5,777 nt of DNA from Actinomycetota bacterium (GTDB lineage: Bacteria > Actinomycetota > Actinomycetes > S36-B12 > UBA5976), in the NCBI GenBank assembly GCA_947447095.1, contig CANFIL010000083.1, positions 1-5,777 of the forward strand, written 5' to 3'. Shown piece by piece: positions 1-5,777 of the stretch. The translations under genes and the position numbers were made by a program. The notes beneath the pieces were generated by a model. The model saw only the letters and a program-made list of their open reading frames with translations. It made no database searches and was not told the DNA's origin. Every line of letters begins with the position of its first letter. Position 1 is the first letter of the stretch.

Positions 1-82
1 CCCGCAAGTGCACAATTGAAAAGTCTTGAACACGCAACCGTCATTCAACCTCTTCCCTGGGCAAACACGCGAGAATCTTGGT

Positions 83-487
83 GTGTCACGAACAATCACT
101 CGACGGTCCCTGATGGGCGCGGCCATGGGGGCCCTGGCGCTGACAGCCTGTGGACCGCGCACGGTTTCCGACACAACCTCAAACGAACTCATTGACTTCG
201 TCACAGAAAAGCACAATCTTTTAGCTCAACTCCAAAAAATGAATCGAGCTGCAGCTAAAACGATTGGCGACCATCAACACACACATTTGTCTATTTTGAG
301 CAAGTACTGCGCGCTTCCATCGACAACTCCCGAAACGATCTCTACCGATCCCATTGCTTCGCTTTCCGCTCTAGTCAGAGACGCATTGCGCATAGCCGAC
401 TCAACACGCGATGACGAATTGCGCAGGATTCTCTATCTGATGAGCGCCTCGGATTCAGTCCACAGTGAACTGTTGCGGAGCCAGTGA
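83..487 (+). CDS. Putative Tat-exported lipoprotein, small helical (ferritin-like?) protein
   Basis: Predicted to be exported by the Tat route and anchored to the outer face of the membrane by a lipid. From the GTG at 83 it is 134 aa: a twin-arginine signal (T-R-R-S-L-M, residues 6-11), a hydrophobic Ala/Gly/Leu stretch, then a lipobox L-T-A-C with the lipidated Cys at residue 23. The mature part is polar and probably helical. It has a His cluster D-H-Q-H-T-H near residues 63-68 and a C-terminal helix with a His near 127, reminiscent of a degenerate ferritin-like bundle; no enzyme motif is recognised. I prefer GTG 83 because it gives a short signal n-region and has a weak GAGA at 71-74. TTG 26 (153 aa, in frame, just after a stop at 17-19) and ATG 112 are alternatives. 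The stop overlaps the start of the DUF4439 gene. An equivalent gene sits in this position in mycobacteria (Rv2843, from memory). Function unknown. Confidence 0.7.
   Translation: MSRTITRRSLMGAAMGALALTACGPRTVSDTTSNELIDFVTEKHNLLAQLQKMNRAAAKTIGDHQHTHLSILSKYCALPSTTPETISTDPIASLSALVRDALRIADSTRDDELRRILYLMSASDSVHSELLRSQ
477..480 (+). promoter_or_regulatory. Shine-Dalgarno GGAG for the DUF4439 gene
   Basis: GGAG lies inside the 3' end of the lipoprotein gene, six bases before the ATG at 487 and only three before the alternative GTG at 484. The spacing favours the ATG. Stop TGA (485-487) and start ATG (487-489) share one base, which suggests translational coupling of the pair. Confidence 0.55.
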
Positions 488-873
488 TGACAACACTCTC
501 TGACCTCATCGAGTCGTCACATTGTGCGGTGTATACATACGGTGTCGTGGCCGCGTACGTCACAAACAAGCAATCTGCACTGAACAATCAAGCGACATAC
601 CGTCGATTGCGTGACCGTTTGATAGCGCTAGCTGAATTAAACAATCTTGATGTTCCTCCAGCATCAGCAGCGTATGAGTTGCCGCTTCGGGTTTCCAGCG
701 ATTCAACGGCGCGCACAGTTTCTGCTCAACTTGAAAATGCTCTCTGCGCGCAATGGGCTGATGCATTGGGCTACGACAAAGAACTACGGATCAAAGACTT
801 AGTTGTCGTGCCAAGTCAAGCAGCAGTTCGTGCATTTGCGTGGTCAGGTGTTTCGTACGCATTCCCACGTTAG
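487..873 (+). CDS. DUF4439 ferritin-like domain protein
   Basis: A 128-aa protein without signal peptide, so probably cytosolic. It matches the DUF4439 pattern, a ferritin-like four-helix family of unknown function found in actinobacteria. An N-terminal helix has E9, H12 and Y-T-Y-G at 16-19. It is followed by R-R-L-R-D (39-43), a Pro-Pro plus A-Y-E-L-P segment (57-66), a helix rich in Ala and Glu (A-x-x-L-E-N-A-L, about 80-86), and the typical ending W-S-G-V-x-x-A-F-P (119-127). Full length for the family. ATG 487 is chosen over GTG 484 for Shine-Dalgarno spacing. The gene is coupled to the lipoprotein by a TGATG overlap and ends tail to tail with the TauE/SafE gene, sharing the TTAG at 870-873. 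Position beside proS agrees with Rv2844-like genes of mycobacteria. The family is firm; whether it binds metal is not known, and I do not see a complete di-iron ligand set. Confidence 0.85.
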   Translation: MTTLSDLIESSHCAVYTYGVVAAYVTNKQSALNNQATYRRLRDRLIALAELNNLDVPPASAAYELPLRVSSDSTARTVSAQLENALCAQWADALGYDKELRIKDLVVVPSQAAVRAFAWSGVSYAFPR

Positions 874-1634
874 GAAACGGAAATCACCAGCCGGATGACC
901 ATGGCAATTTGAACGGCAATAAAGATAGCTCGCACAAACACGCTGCCACGATTGATTGCCGTACGAGCGCCGATGAGACCACCAAGTAAATTTGCTGGTG
1001 CCATGAGCAAAGTCACCGCCCACATCACATTATGTGACGGTATGAAGATTGCAAGAGCTGCAAGATTTGTTGCGACATTCACGAACTTTGCCATCGCGGA
1101 TGAACTGAGGAAATCGCAACCAATGACAGCAATCAGTCCAAGTACGAGGAACATCCCAGTTCCTGGTCCCATGATTCCGTCATAAAAGCCGATAACTAGA
1201 CCTAACATCGAGGCCGCAATTGGGCCACGCTGCGTATGTCGCGTCAACGAACCAAAGTCGGGTCGAAGAATTGTGAACACACTGACCACGAGCAGTACTG
1301 CGAGCAGGATCGGCTCGAAGGATGAACGATCAACTCGAGTAATGAGAGATGCTCCGATTGCCGAGCCAATGAATGCGGCAACGGCCATTGGAACAATCAG
1401 TCGTCGATTCAATGGCATTCGTTTGGCGTAAGTAACCGCAGCCCCAGATGTCCCAACAATCGAGACAGACTTATTTGTACCTGAGACCATCGCAATCGAT
1501 TGATGTGGGAAAACCATGAGCATCACTGGCAACTGGATCAGTCCCCCGCCACCTGCGACTGCATCAACGAATCCAGCAAGCAAGGCAACTACAACGCAGA
1601 TGACTGCCGTCGTAATCGTTAGATCATGCAGCAT
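870..1634 (-). CDS. TauE/SafE family integral membrane protein (putative anion/sulfite exporter)
   Basis: A 254-aa polytopic membrane protein of the TauE/SafE family (formerly DUF81), whose members are proposed to export sulfite, sulfonates or other organosulfur anions. The substrate here cannot be told. The two family repeats are visible. The first has A-G-F-V-D-A-V-A-G-G-G-G (20-31) and G-T-N-K (52-55); the second has G-F-Y-D-G-I-M-G-P-G-T-G (149-160) and K-F-V-N-V-A-T-N (183-190). About eight hydrophobic segments are spread over the chain and the length is normal. The start at ATG 1634 overlaps the HAD stop as TAATG, so it is probably translated by reinitiation. An in-frame GTG at 1652 would add six residues (total 260) and is an alternative. 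Last gene of the leftward cluster; its stop interlocks with that of the converging DUF4439 gene. I see no sulfur-metabolism genes beside it. Confidence 0.9.
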   Translation of the reverse strand: MLHDLTITTAVICVVVALLAGFVDAVAGGGGLIQLPVMLMVFPHQSIAMVSGTNKSVSIVGTSGAAVTYAKRMPLNRRLIVPMAVAAFIGSAIGASLITRVDRSSFEPILLAVLLVVSVFTILRPDFGSLTRHTQRGPIAASMLGLVIGFYDGIMGPGTGMFLVLGLIAVIGCDFLSSSAMAKFVNVATNLAALAIFIPSHNVMWAVTLLMAPANLLGGLIGARTAINRGSVFVRAIFIAVQIAMVIRLVISVS

Positions 1635-2359
1635 TAGCTGGCTGCATTCCACCCGTTGACAATGTCCAAAACGTCTCCGAGCCGGTCAATCGTTGCATCA
1701 GGCGTGATGCCAAGGTCAGTAGATTCGGCTGCTGGGATATTCTTCGAATGAGGCACCCAAATACCGCGCATTCCAATGCTTTGCGCACCGTGTATGTCAT
1801 CGAACAATCGATCACCAACAAAGGCGCATTTATCGGGGGTTACATCAAGGTTGTACGACACATCGGCAAACACAGACTTGTGAGGCTTTGCCGTTTCGGT
1901 TTCACTTGTGAAAAGTAAGTAATCGAACAAATGTAAAACGCCATCGCGTTCGAGAACCGACTCATGATGACGACGCGGCCACATCGTGTTCGACAAAACC
2001 GCAGTCTTGATCCCTTGGCCACGCAAACTTTCGAGCAGATCGACGGCATCCTCATCTGTGTACGTGTGAGGATCCCATGCCGCAAGGTAGGCATCGAGCG
2101 CCGCAAAATGCGACGCACTTGAAGTATCAACTCCATGCTCTTGGAACATTACTTCGAGCGCACCAGTACCAGTTTGGCCGGCTGTCTCGAATTGATGAGA
2201 CCAGCGAGCCTGTTCTGCCGCGAGAAGTTCGCCAGCCAACTCTTCAGCACGTTCTGGCGAATAAATCTTGGCGTACTCCAACCATTGATCCTTGAGATCA
2301 ATGATGTGCCACGGTGTAAGTGTGCCGCCCCAATCAAAAATGACTGCGTCGATATTCAT
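1634..2359 (-). CDS. HAD-superfamily hydrolase (phosphatase-like), variant motif I
   Basis: A 241-aa soluble protein of the haloacid dehalogenase superfamily, subfamily I-like with an alpha-helical cap between motifs I and II. Motif I is V-I-F-D-W-G-G-T-L-T (6-15): the nucleophile Asp9 is present, but the second Asp of the usual D-x-D is Gly11. Motif II is L-S-N-T with Ser123. Motif III Lys is K158 in A-K-P-H-K. Motif IV is G-D-R-L-F-D-D (182-188), giving Mg-binding acids. The fold and Mg-dependent phospho-aspartate chemistry are well supported; the substrate is unknown. Loss of the general acid/base Asp could mean altered chemistry, although I recall D-W-G-G-T as recurrent in actinobacterial HAD proteins. 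The ATG at 2359 overlaps the proS stop as TAATG, with no strong Shine-Dalgarno, so coupling to proS is likely. The stop overlaps the TauE/SafE start in the same way. Confidence 0.9.
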   Translation of the reverse strand: MNIDAVIFDWGGTLTPWHIIDLKDQWLEYAKIYSPERAEELAGELLAAEQARWSHQFETAGQTGTGALEVMFQEHGVDTSSASHFAALDAYLAAWDPHTYTDEDAVDLLESLRGQGIKTAVLSNTMWPRRHHESVLERDGVLHLFDYLLFTSETETAKPHKSVFADVSYNLDVTPDKCAFVGDRLFDDIHGAQSIGMRGIWVPHSKNIPAAESTDLGITPDATIDRLGDVLDIVNGWNAAS

Positions 2360-4122
2360 TAGTTACACAACTCAACAACGGTGTTGATGAAATCAGCCAC
2401 CGGAACAAGTTCTTGTTCTCCGGATGCACGATCGCGTAATTCGATAACGCCATCATTGAGACCCTTACCAACTACCGCAATAGTAGGAATTCCAATCAAC
2501 TCTGAATCGTTGAACTTCACACCGACAGAAACTCCGCGACGATCATCGAACAACACTCGAATGCCGCGTGCCTCTAGGTCTTCGGCAATTCCTTGTGCAA
2601 CATTGAACGGTTCGTCTTCTTTGCCCGTTGCAATGATGTGAATGTCCGCAGGAGCAACTTCACGAGGCCACAACAAGCCCTTGTCATCATGGGATTGCTC
2701 GGCAATCGTTGCAACAGCGCGCGAAACACCAATGCCGTAAGAACCCATGGTTACCGTGACGAGTTCACTGTTCTCGTCTAGCACTTTGAGATCAAGTGCC
2801 TCTGCGTACTTTCGGCCAAGTTGAAAAATGTGACCAATTTCGATGCCACGTGCGATCGTGACCTCTTCACCACAATTGGAGCATCCATCGCCCTGACGAA
2901 CTTCGGCAGCTTCGATGACGCCATCCCAACCAAAGTCGCGACCGGCAACAAGGTCGTACACGTGATTTCCACGCTTATTAGCTCCAGTGATCCAGCGAGT
3001 GCCATTCACAACACGTGGATCCACCAAGTAACGGATTCCACTTGCTGAATTCTCGCCCAGCACTTCAGGACCGATGTAGCCCTTGACTAGCGCGGGATAC
3101 TTCTTGAAATCTTCCTCTTCAAACGCTTCGAGTTCATAAGGATGAATACCCGCTTCAACGCGCTTGAGGTCGACTTCGCGATCACCAGGCAAGCCAATGA
3201 CCAACGGTGTTCGGGTGCCATCGATAGCAACTTGCATCAAGACGACATTTTTCAACGTGTCAGCAGCTGTCCAGTCACGATCAGAACGGCGAAGTTCTGG
3301 ACGCGAATTCGAGATCTCAACAAGTGACGCAATAGTTGGCGTATCAGGTGTGTCTTCCACGTGTGCGGCAGGAACATCGCTGGCATCTACTTCAGGAACA
3401 GCGTGGGTAACAATTGCTTCCACATTTGCTGCCATTCCGCAGGCGGGACACTTTACGTAGGTATCTTCACCTGTGGTGCACGGCGCCAAGAATTCTTCAG
3501 ACTTTGATCCGCCCATGGCTCCGGCCATTGCCGAAACGATTTCGTAACTCAATCCCAATCGATCGAACGTTGAAATGTAGGCGTCGCGGTGACGCTGATA
3601 GGACTTTTCCAACCCAGCATCGTCAACGTCAAACGAATAGGAATCCTTCATGACGAATTCTCGAGCCCGCAAGATTCCCGCGCGCGGGCGAGCTTCATCA
3701 CGGTATTTAATTTGAATTTGGTAAATGCTCAGCGGCAAGTCCTTATAGGACGAGAACTCGCCCTTCACCATGAGAGTGAACATTTCCTCGTGAGTTGGGC
3801 CCAAGAGGTAGTCAGTCTTTTTGCGATCTTGCAATCGGAATAAGTTGTCACCGTAATCTTCCCAACGGTGCGTTTTCTCATATGGCTCACGAGGCAAGAG
3901 CCCAGGAAAATGCACTTCCTGAAATCCAGCGGCATCCATTTCTTCACGAACCACACGCTCAATGTTTCGGTACACAATGTAACCCAACGGCAACCACGAC
4001 CACAGCCCTGGAGCGATACGTCGGACATACCCAGCACGGACAAGGAGCTTGTGGCTCGGCACTTCGGCATCGGCTGGATCCTCGCGAAGAGTGCGTAGGA
4101 ACAGGGTCGACATGCGTAGCAC
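2359..4122 (-). CDS. proS: Prolyl-tRNA synthetase, bacterial type with editing domain
   Basis: Charges tRNA-Pro with proline in the cytosol. The 587 aa are close to the length of bacterial-type ProRS (E. coli 572). Class II catalytic motifs are complete: G-P-T-H-E-E at 108-113, motif 2 from R141 (R-D-E-A-R-P-R-A-G, then R-E-F-V-M-K-D-S), and motif 3 G-S-Y-G-I-G-V-S-R ending at R467. Between motifs 2 and 3 lies the inserted editing (INS) domain, about 224-410. It has the conserved T-L-K-N around K291 and G-L-P-G-D-R-E-V, so clearance of Ala-tRNA-Pro is expected. It is flanked by C-x-x-C pairs at 225/228 and 414/417 that could form a metal or disulfide site. The anticodon-binding domain covers about 490-587. 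The GTG start is fixed by AAGGAG five bases upstream and by the usual actinobacterial N-terminus (V-L-R-M-S-T); ATG 4113 would be 14 bases away. It lies 44 nt after the acetyltransferase gene and overlaps the HAD gene. Confidence 0.98.
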   Translation of the reverse strand: MLRMSTLFLRTLREDPADAEVPSHKLLVRAGYVRRIAPGLWSWLPLGYIVYRNIERVVREEMDAAGFQEVHFPGLLPREPYEKTHRWEDYGDNLFRLQDRKKTDYLLGPTHEEMFTLMVKGEFSSYKDLPLSIYQIQIKYRDEARPRAGILRAREFVMKDSYSFDVDDAGLEKSYQRHRDAYISTFDRLGLSYEIVSAMAGAMGGSKSEEFLAPCTTGEDTYVKCPACGMAANVEAIVTHAVPEVDASDVPAAHVEDTPDTPTIASLVEISNSRPELRRSDRDWTAADTLKNVVLMQVAIDGTRTPLVIGLPGDREVDLKRVEAGIHPYELEAFEEEDFKKYPALVKGYIGPEVLGENSASGIRYLVDPRVVNGTRWITGANKRGNHVYDLVAGRDFGWDGVIEAAEVRQGDGCSNCGEEVTIARGIEIGHIFQLGRKYAEALDLKVLDENSELVTVTMGSYGIGVSRAVATIAEQSHDDKGLLWPREVAPADIHIIATGKEDEPFNVAQGIAEDLEARGIRVLFDDRRGVSVGVKFNDSELIGIPTIAVVGKGLNDGVIELRDRASGEQELVPVADFINTVVELCN

Positions 4123-4127
4123 GGCTA

Positions 4128-4133
4128 CTCCTT
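4128..4133 (-). promoter_or_regulatory. Shine-Dalgarno AAGGAG deciding the proS GTG start
   Basis: The leftward strand reads AAGGAG followed by TAGCC and then GTG (4122-4120). The five-base spacing is suitable for the GTG and too long for the in-frame ATG at 4113. It is the only strong ribosome site in the leftward cluster and lies in the single larger gap (44 nt). Confidence 0.75.
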
Positions 4134-4166
4134 GAAAGTTGAGAACGAACTGTGTGTCAATGCTAC

Positions 4167-5006
4167 CTAGAACAGCACTGTTGCAAAGGTATCGACTACC
4201 TCAAAACCTACGCGTTTGTAAGTTGCAATTGCTGGCTCGTTGAATTCATTGACATAGAGCGAAACAGTCGAGGCAATATCGTCCATAGTTCGTGCCACAA
4301 CCGAAGCCATTGCCGAGGCAGCAATTCCTTGACCACGGTATGCCGGATTGACCCAAACGCCTTGTACTTGCGCTACCCCATTGCCGACGGAACCGATCTC
4401 GGCTTTGAAAACGATTTCGCCATTGTGAGTTCGCACAAAAGCGCGGCGCGATGTGATGAGTTCACTGATGCGATTGCGATAAGCCGGTCCACCACCATGA
4501 GCAATCGGAGAAACTCCCACCTCTTGAGTAAACATGTCTACGCAAGCCGGAAAAAGTGCATCGAGATCGGACAGCGTTGCGTAGCGTACGTCATCATCAA
4601 CAGGAAGTAGTGATCGCGCATTCATTGCCATGACAGGTTGTGACTCACGAATTTCCCGAGCAGCACCCCACGACGGCGAAATGAGATTCCACAAATCGAG
4701 TGCTTCAACCCTTGTCCCAACAATTGAAGAACAACGACGACCTTGGCGTCGAAGTATCTCGGCGAATTCTTGACGGGCAACGGACGAAGTGTTGATAGGC
4801 ACAACATTTGCACCTAGCAATAGAGCAGATTTGAGATGGCCGTCATCGAAATATCCCAAGAAGTCACCGTAGCCATTTCGAAAGAAGCTGTGATGAGCAG
4901 AGGCTAGGCGTGCTGAGACATAACAGAACCGGATTGGTTCACGCTCAACCATGAGTCGTAATTGATCAATACTGCGACCATCAAGCGCACGAACTTCGTG
5001 AGCCAT
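4167..5006 (-). CDS. GNAT family N-acetyltransferase with N-terminal DUF4081 domain
   Basis: A 279-aa cytosolic protein. The C-terminal half (about 140-279) is a GNAT acetyltransferase fold. It has the acetyl-CoA pyrophosphate loop V-N-P-A-Y-R-G-Q-G-I-A (219-229), followed by a helix, the strand V-S-L-Y-V-N (248-253), N-x-x-A-I-x-x-Y (256-263) and the ending Y-K-R-V-G-F (263-268). The N-terminal part (about 1-130) matches the actinobacterial DUF4081 domain that precedes GNAT in this family (A-x-x-x-G-A-N-V-V-P near 62-70, then R-R-x-x-S-I-V-G at 90-97). The acetyl acceptor is unknown. The gene next to ispG in M. tuberculosis (Rv2867c, from memory) has the same domain pair, so the neighbourhood is conserved. 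The ATG lies three bases after the ispG stop, without a visible Shine-Dalgarno, which points to coupling with ispG. It is also in the same frame as ispG, so reading through that stop would fuse the two proteins. Confidence 0.9.
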   Translation of the reverse strand: MAHEVRALDGRSIDQLRLMVEREPIRFCYVSARLASAHHSFFRNGYGDFLGYFDDGHLKSALLLGANVVPINTSSVARQEFAEILRRQGRRCSSIVGTRVEALDLWNLISPSWGAAREIRESQPVMAMNARSLLPVDDDVRYATLSDLDALFPACVDMFTQEVGVSPIAHGGGPAYRNRISELITSRRAFVRTHNGEIVFKAEIGSVGNGVAQVQGVWVNPAYRGQGIAASAMASVVARTMDDIASTVSLYVNEFNEPAIATYKRVGFEVVDTFATVLF

Positions 5007-5009
5007 AAA

Positions 5010-5777
5010 TCAAGAAACAGAAATTACGGGTTCGCCGGATGCTTCCATTGACTCGGCCAACTTCATTGCCTCTTCAATCAGAGTTTCGACGATCTGGCTT
5101 TCAGGGACAGTTTTGATAACTTCACCCTTGACGAAGATTTGACCCTTGCCATTACCGCTGGCAACACCGAGATCTGCTTCGCGAGCTTCACCTGGGCCGT
5201 TGACGACACACCCCATGACGGCAACGCGCAATGGAACATCGAGACCTTCAAGTCCTGCAGTAACTTGCTCAGCCAAGGTGTACACATCTACTTGAGCGCG
5301 GCCTCACGATGGACACGAAACGATTTCTAGCCCGCGCTGACGAAGGTTGAGCGATTCCAGAATTTGATTACCCACCTTGATTTCTTCAACAGGTGGAGCC
5401 GAAAGCGAGACGCGAATGGTGTCGCCGATGCCGTCAGATAACAGTGCACCGAATGCAACGGCGGATTTGATCGTGCCTTGAAACGCCGGGCCCGCTTCAG
5501 TCACACCGAGATGCAATGGGTAATCGCACTGAGCTGCAAGTAACCGATATGCAGCAACCATAATGACTGGGTCATTGTGCTTTACCGAAATCTTGATGTC
5601 GCGGAAACCGTGCTCTTCGAAGAGCGAGCATTCCCACAAAGCAGATTCAACAAGAGCTTCCGGAGTTGCCTTGCCGTACTTCTCGAGCAATCGCTTATCA
5701 AGACTGCCGGCATTGACTCCGATTCGAATCGGGATACCGGCGTCTCCTGCTGCCTTTGCGATCTCTTTGACCTTGTC
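5010..5777 (-). CDS. ispG: IspG (GcpE), HMBPP synthase, partial at right edge, with an in-frame UGA at an Fe-S cysteine position
   Basis: IspG converts 2-C-methylerythritol 2,4-cyclodiphosphate to HMBPP in the MEP isoprenoid pathway, using a [4Fe-4S] cluster held by three Cys and one Glu. Roughly 115 N-terminal residues lie beyond the window. From the edge the frame gives the end of the TIM barrel: R-I-G-V-N-A-G-S-L-D-K (18-28 of the visible part), K-I-S-V-K-H-N-D-P and H-L-G-V-T-E-A-G. Next comes the Fe-S domain: C-P-S (155-157), then UGA at codon 158 where all homologues I know have Cys, then G-R-A-Q-V-D, G-C-V-V-N-G-P-G-E (Cys190, Glu197), and the end at TGA 5012-5010. Counting places these at E. 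coli Cys270, 273, 305 and Glu312 exactly, with no indel. Sequence on both sides of the UGA is well conserved and in one frame. So this is either a recoded (for example selenocysteine) IspG, a fresh nonsense mutation, or a one-base error. First visible gene of the cluster, three bases before the acetyltransferase gene. Confidence 0.93.
5267..5297 (-). other. Possible weak hairpin just downstream of the IspG UGA (SECIS candidate)
   Basis: Starting six bases after the UGA, GCUCA (5297-5293) can pair with UGAGC (5271-5267). Inside this, GUA (5291-5289) can pair with UAC (5282-5280) around the loop GAUGUG, whose first base is G. The loop begins 15 bases after the UGA, near the placement of bacterial SECIS elements. 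The internal loop is large and asymmetric and the upper stem is only three pairs. A competing pairing CAAG/CUUG also exists. It could easily be chance. Confidence 0.15.
5304..5306 (-). other. In-frame UGA replacing the second [4Fe-4S] ligand Cys of IspG
   Basis: The leftward strand reads TGT CCA TCG TGA GGC CGC, that is C-P-S-UGA-G-R, where the family motif is C-P-S-C-G-R. One base separates TGA from the Cys codons TGT and TGC. Replacement of Cys by UGA within an intact frame is the usual signature of a selenocysteine codon, but a substitution or sequencing error gives the same picture. UGA is used as a true stop at the ends of ispG and of the lipoprotein gene, so genome-wide reassignment is unlikely. 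That this site is read through is inference. Confidence 0.5.

Noticed and set aside
1..44. Leftward ATG at 44 preceded by GAAGAGG, open to the left edge (begins M-T-V-A-C-S-R-L-F-N); could be the start of a divergent gene such as rimP.
   Set aside because: Only about 14 codons are visible and they do not resemble a RimP N-terminus or anything I recognise. The ribosome-site-like sequence also lies in the possible 5' part of the lipoprotein gene. No call is justified.
838..870. Inverted repeat CGTGG (839-843) and CCACG (865-869) at the end of the DUF4439 gene as a terminator.
   Set aside because: The five-pair stem has a 21-base loop and no T-run on either strand; it does not look like an intrinsic terminator.
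3795..4142. 115-codon rightward open frame antisense to the 5' part of proS.
   Set aside because: It is opposite conserved ProRS catalytic sequence and has low-complexity His/Thr/Ala content. Shadow frame.
4131..4160. Perfect TTGACA on the leftward strand (4160-4155) in the gap before proS, a possible internal promoter.
   Set aside because: No acceptable -10 hexamer occurs 16-18 bases downstream (the candidates read CTTTCA, TTTCAA, TTCAAG), so a promoter is not supported.
4152..4610. 152-codon rightward open frame antisense to the acetyltransferase gene.
   Set aside because: It lies opposite a gene with clear GNAT motifs, the translation is rich in Cys, Ser, Asn and His without recognisable domains, and no ribosome site is seen. 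It is a shadow frame.
5010..5306. Split IspG: separate C-terminal polypeptide restarting at GTG 5285.
   Set aside because: The GTG has no Shine-Dalgarno and falls inside a conserved motif (V-D-V-Y-T). The two parts would lack one cluster Cys and the intervening conserved residues. A single decoded or broken gene explains the data better.
1..5777. Genome-wide reassignment of UGA to a sense codon.
   Set aside because: UGA ends the lipoprotein gene and ispG, each directly followed by a properly placed start codon, and no other conserved coding position in the window carries UGA.

Overview
The window looks like a chromosomal segment of an actinobacterium. The protein sequences are of actinobacterial type: a bacterial-type ProRS beginning V-L-R-M-S-T, a DUF4081-GNAT protein beside IspG, and a DUF4439 protein beside a Tat lipoprotein. 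The same neighbourhood (ispG, DUF4081-GNAT, proS, a DUF4439 pair, then rimP) is, as I recall, found around Rv2842c-Rv2845c and Rv2867c-Rv2868c of Mycobacterium tuberculosis. Base composition is by eye near 50% G+C, low for the phylum. This would suit a small-genome aquatic lineage such as Nanopelagicales, but that placement is inference.

Layout: a short rightward pair (about 83-873) encodes a Tat-type lipoprotein and a cytosolic DUF4439 ferritin-like protein, joined by overlapping stop and start codons. From the right edge a compact leftward cluster (5777 to 870) reads ispG (partial), DUF4081-GNAT acetyltransferase, proS, a HAD-superfamily phosphatase-like protein and a TauE/SafE-family membrane protein. 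Spacings are 3 nt, 44 nt and then two TAATG stop/start overlaps. The two blocks converge so tightly that the four bases TTAG (870-873) hold both stop codons. There is no gene-free stretch above 300 bases; only the first ~80 bases are unassigned. I see no mobile element, CRISPR array, RNA gene or convincing terminator.

The cluster combines isoprenoid precursor synthesis (IspG, MEP pathway) and translation (ProRS) with three accessory functions (acetyltransferase, phosphatase-like protein, anion exporter-like protein). They probably share transcripts but no common pathway is evident.

The most striking observation is in ispG. The otherwise intact reading frame carries a single in-frame UGA exactly where the second [4Fe-4S]-ligand cysteine belongs (E. 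coli Cys273 equivalent). UGA is an ordinary stop elsewhere in this window. The options are a selenocysteine or other recoded IspG, a recent nonsense mutation, or a one-base sequence error. The sequence alone cannot decide between them.
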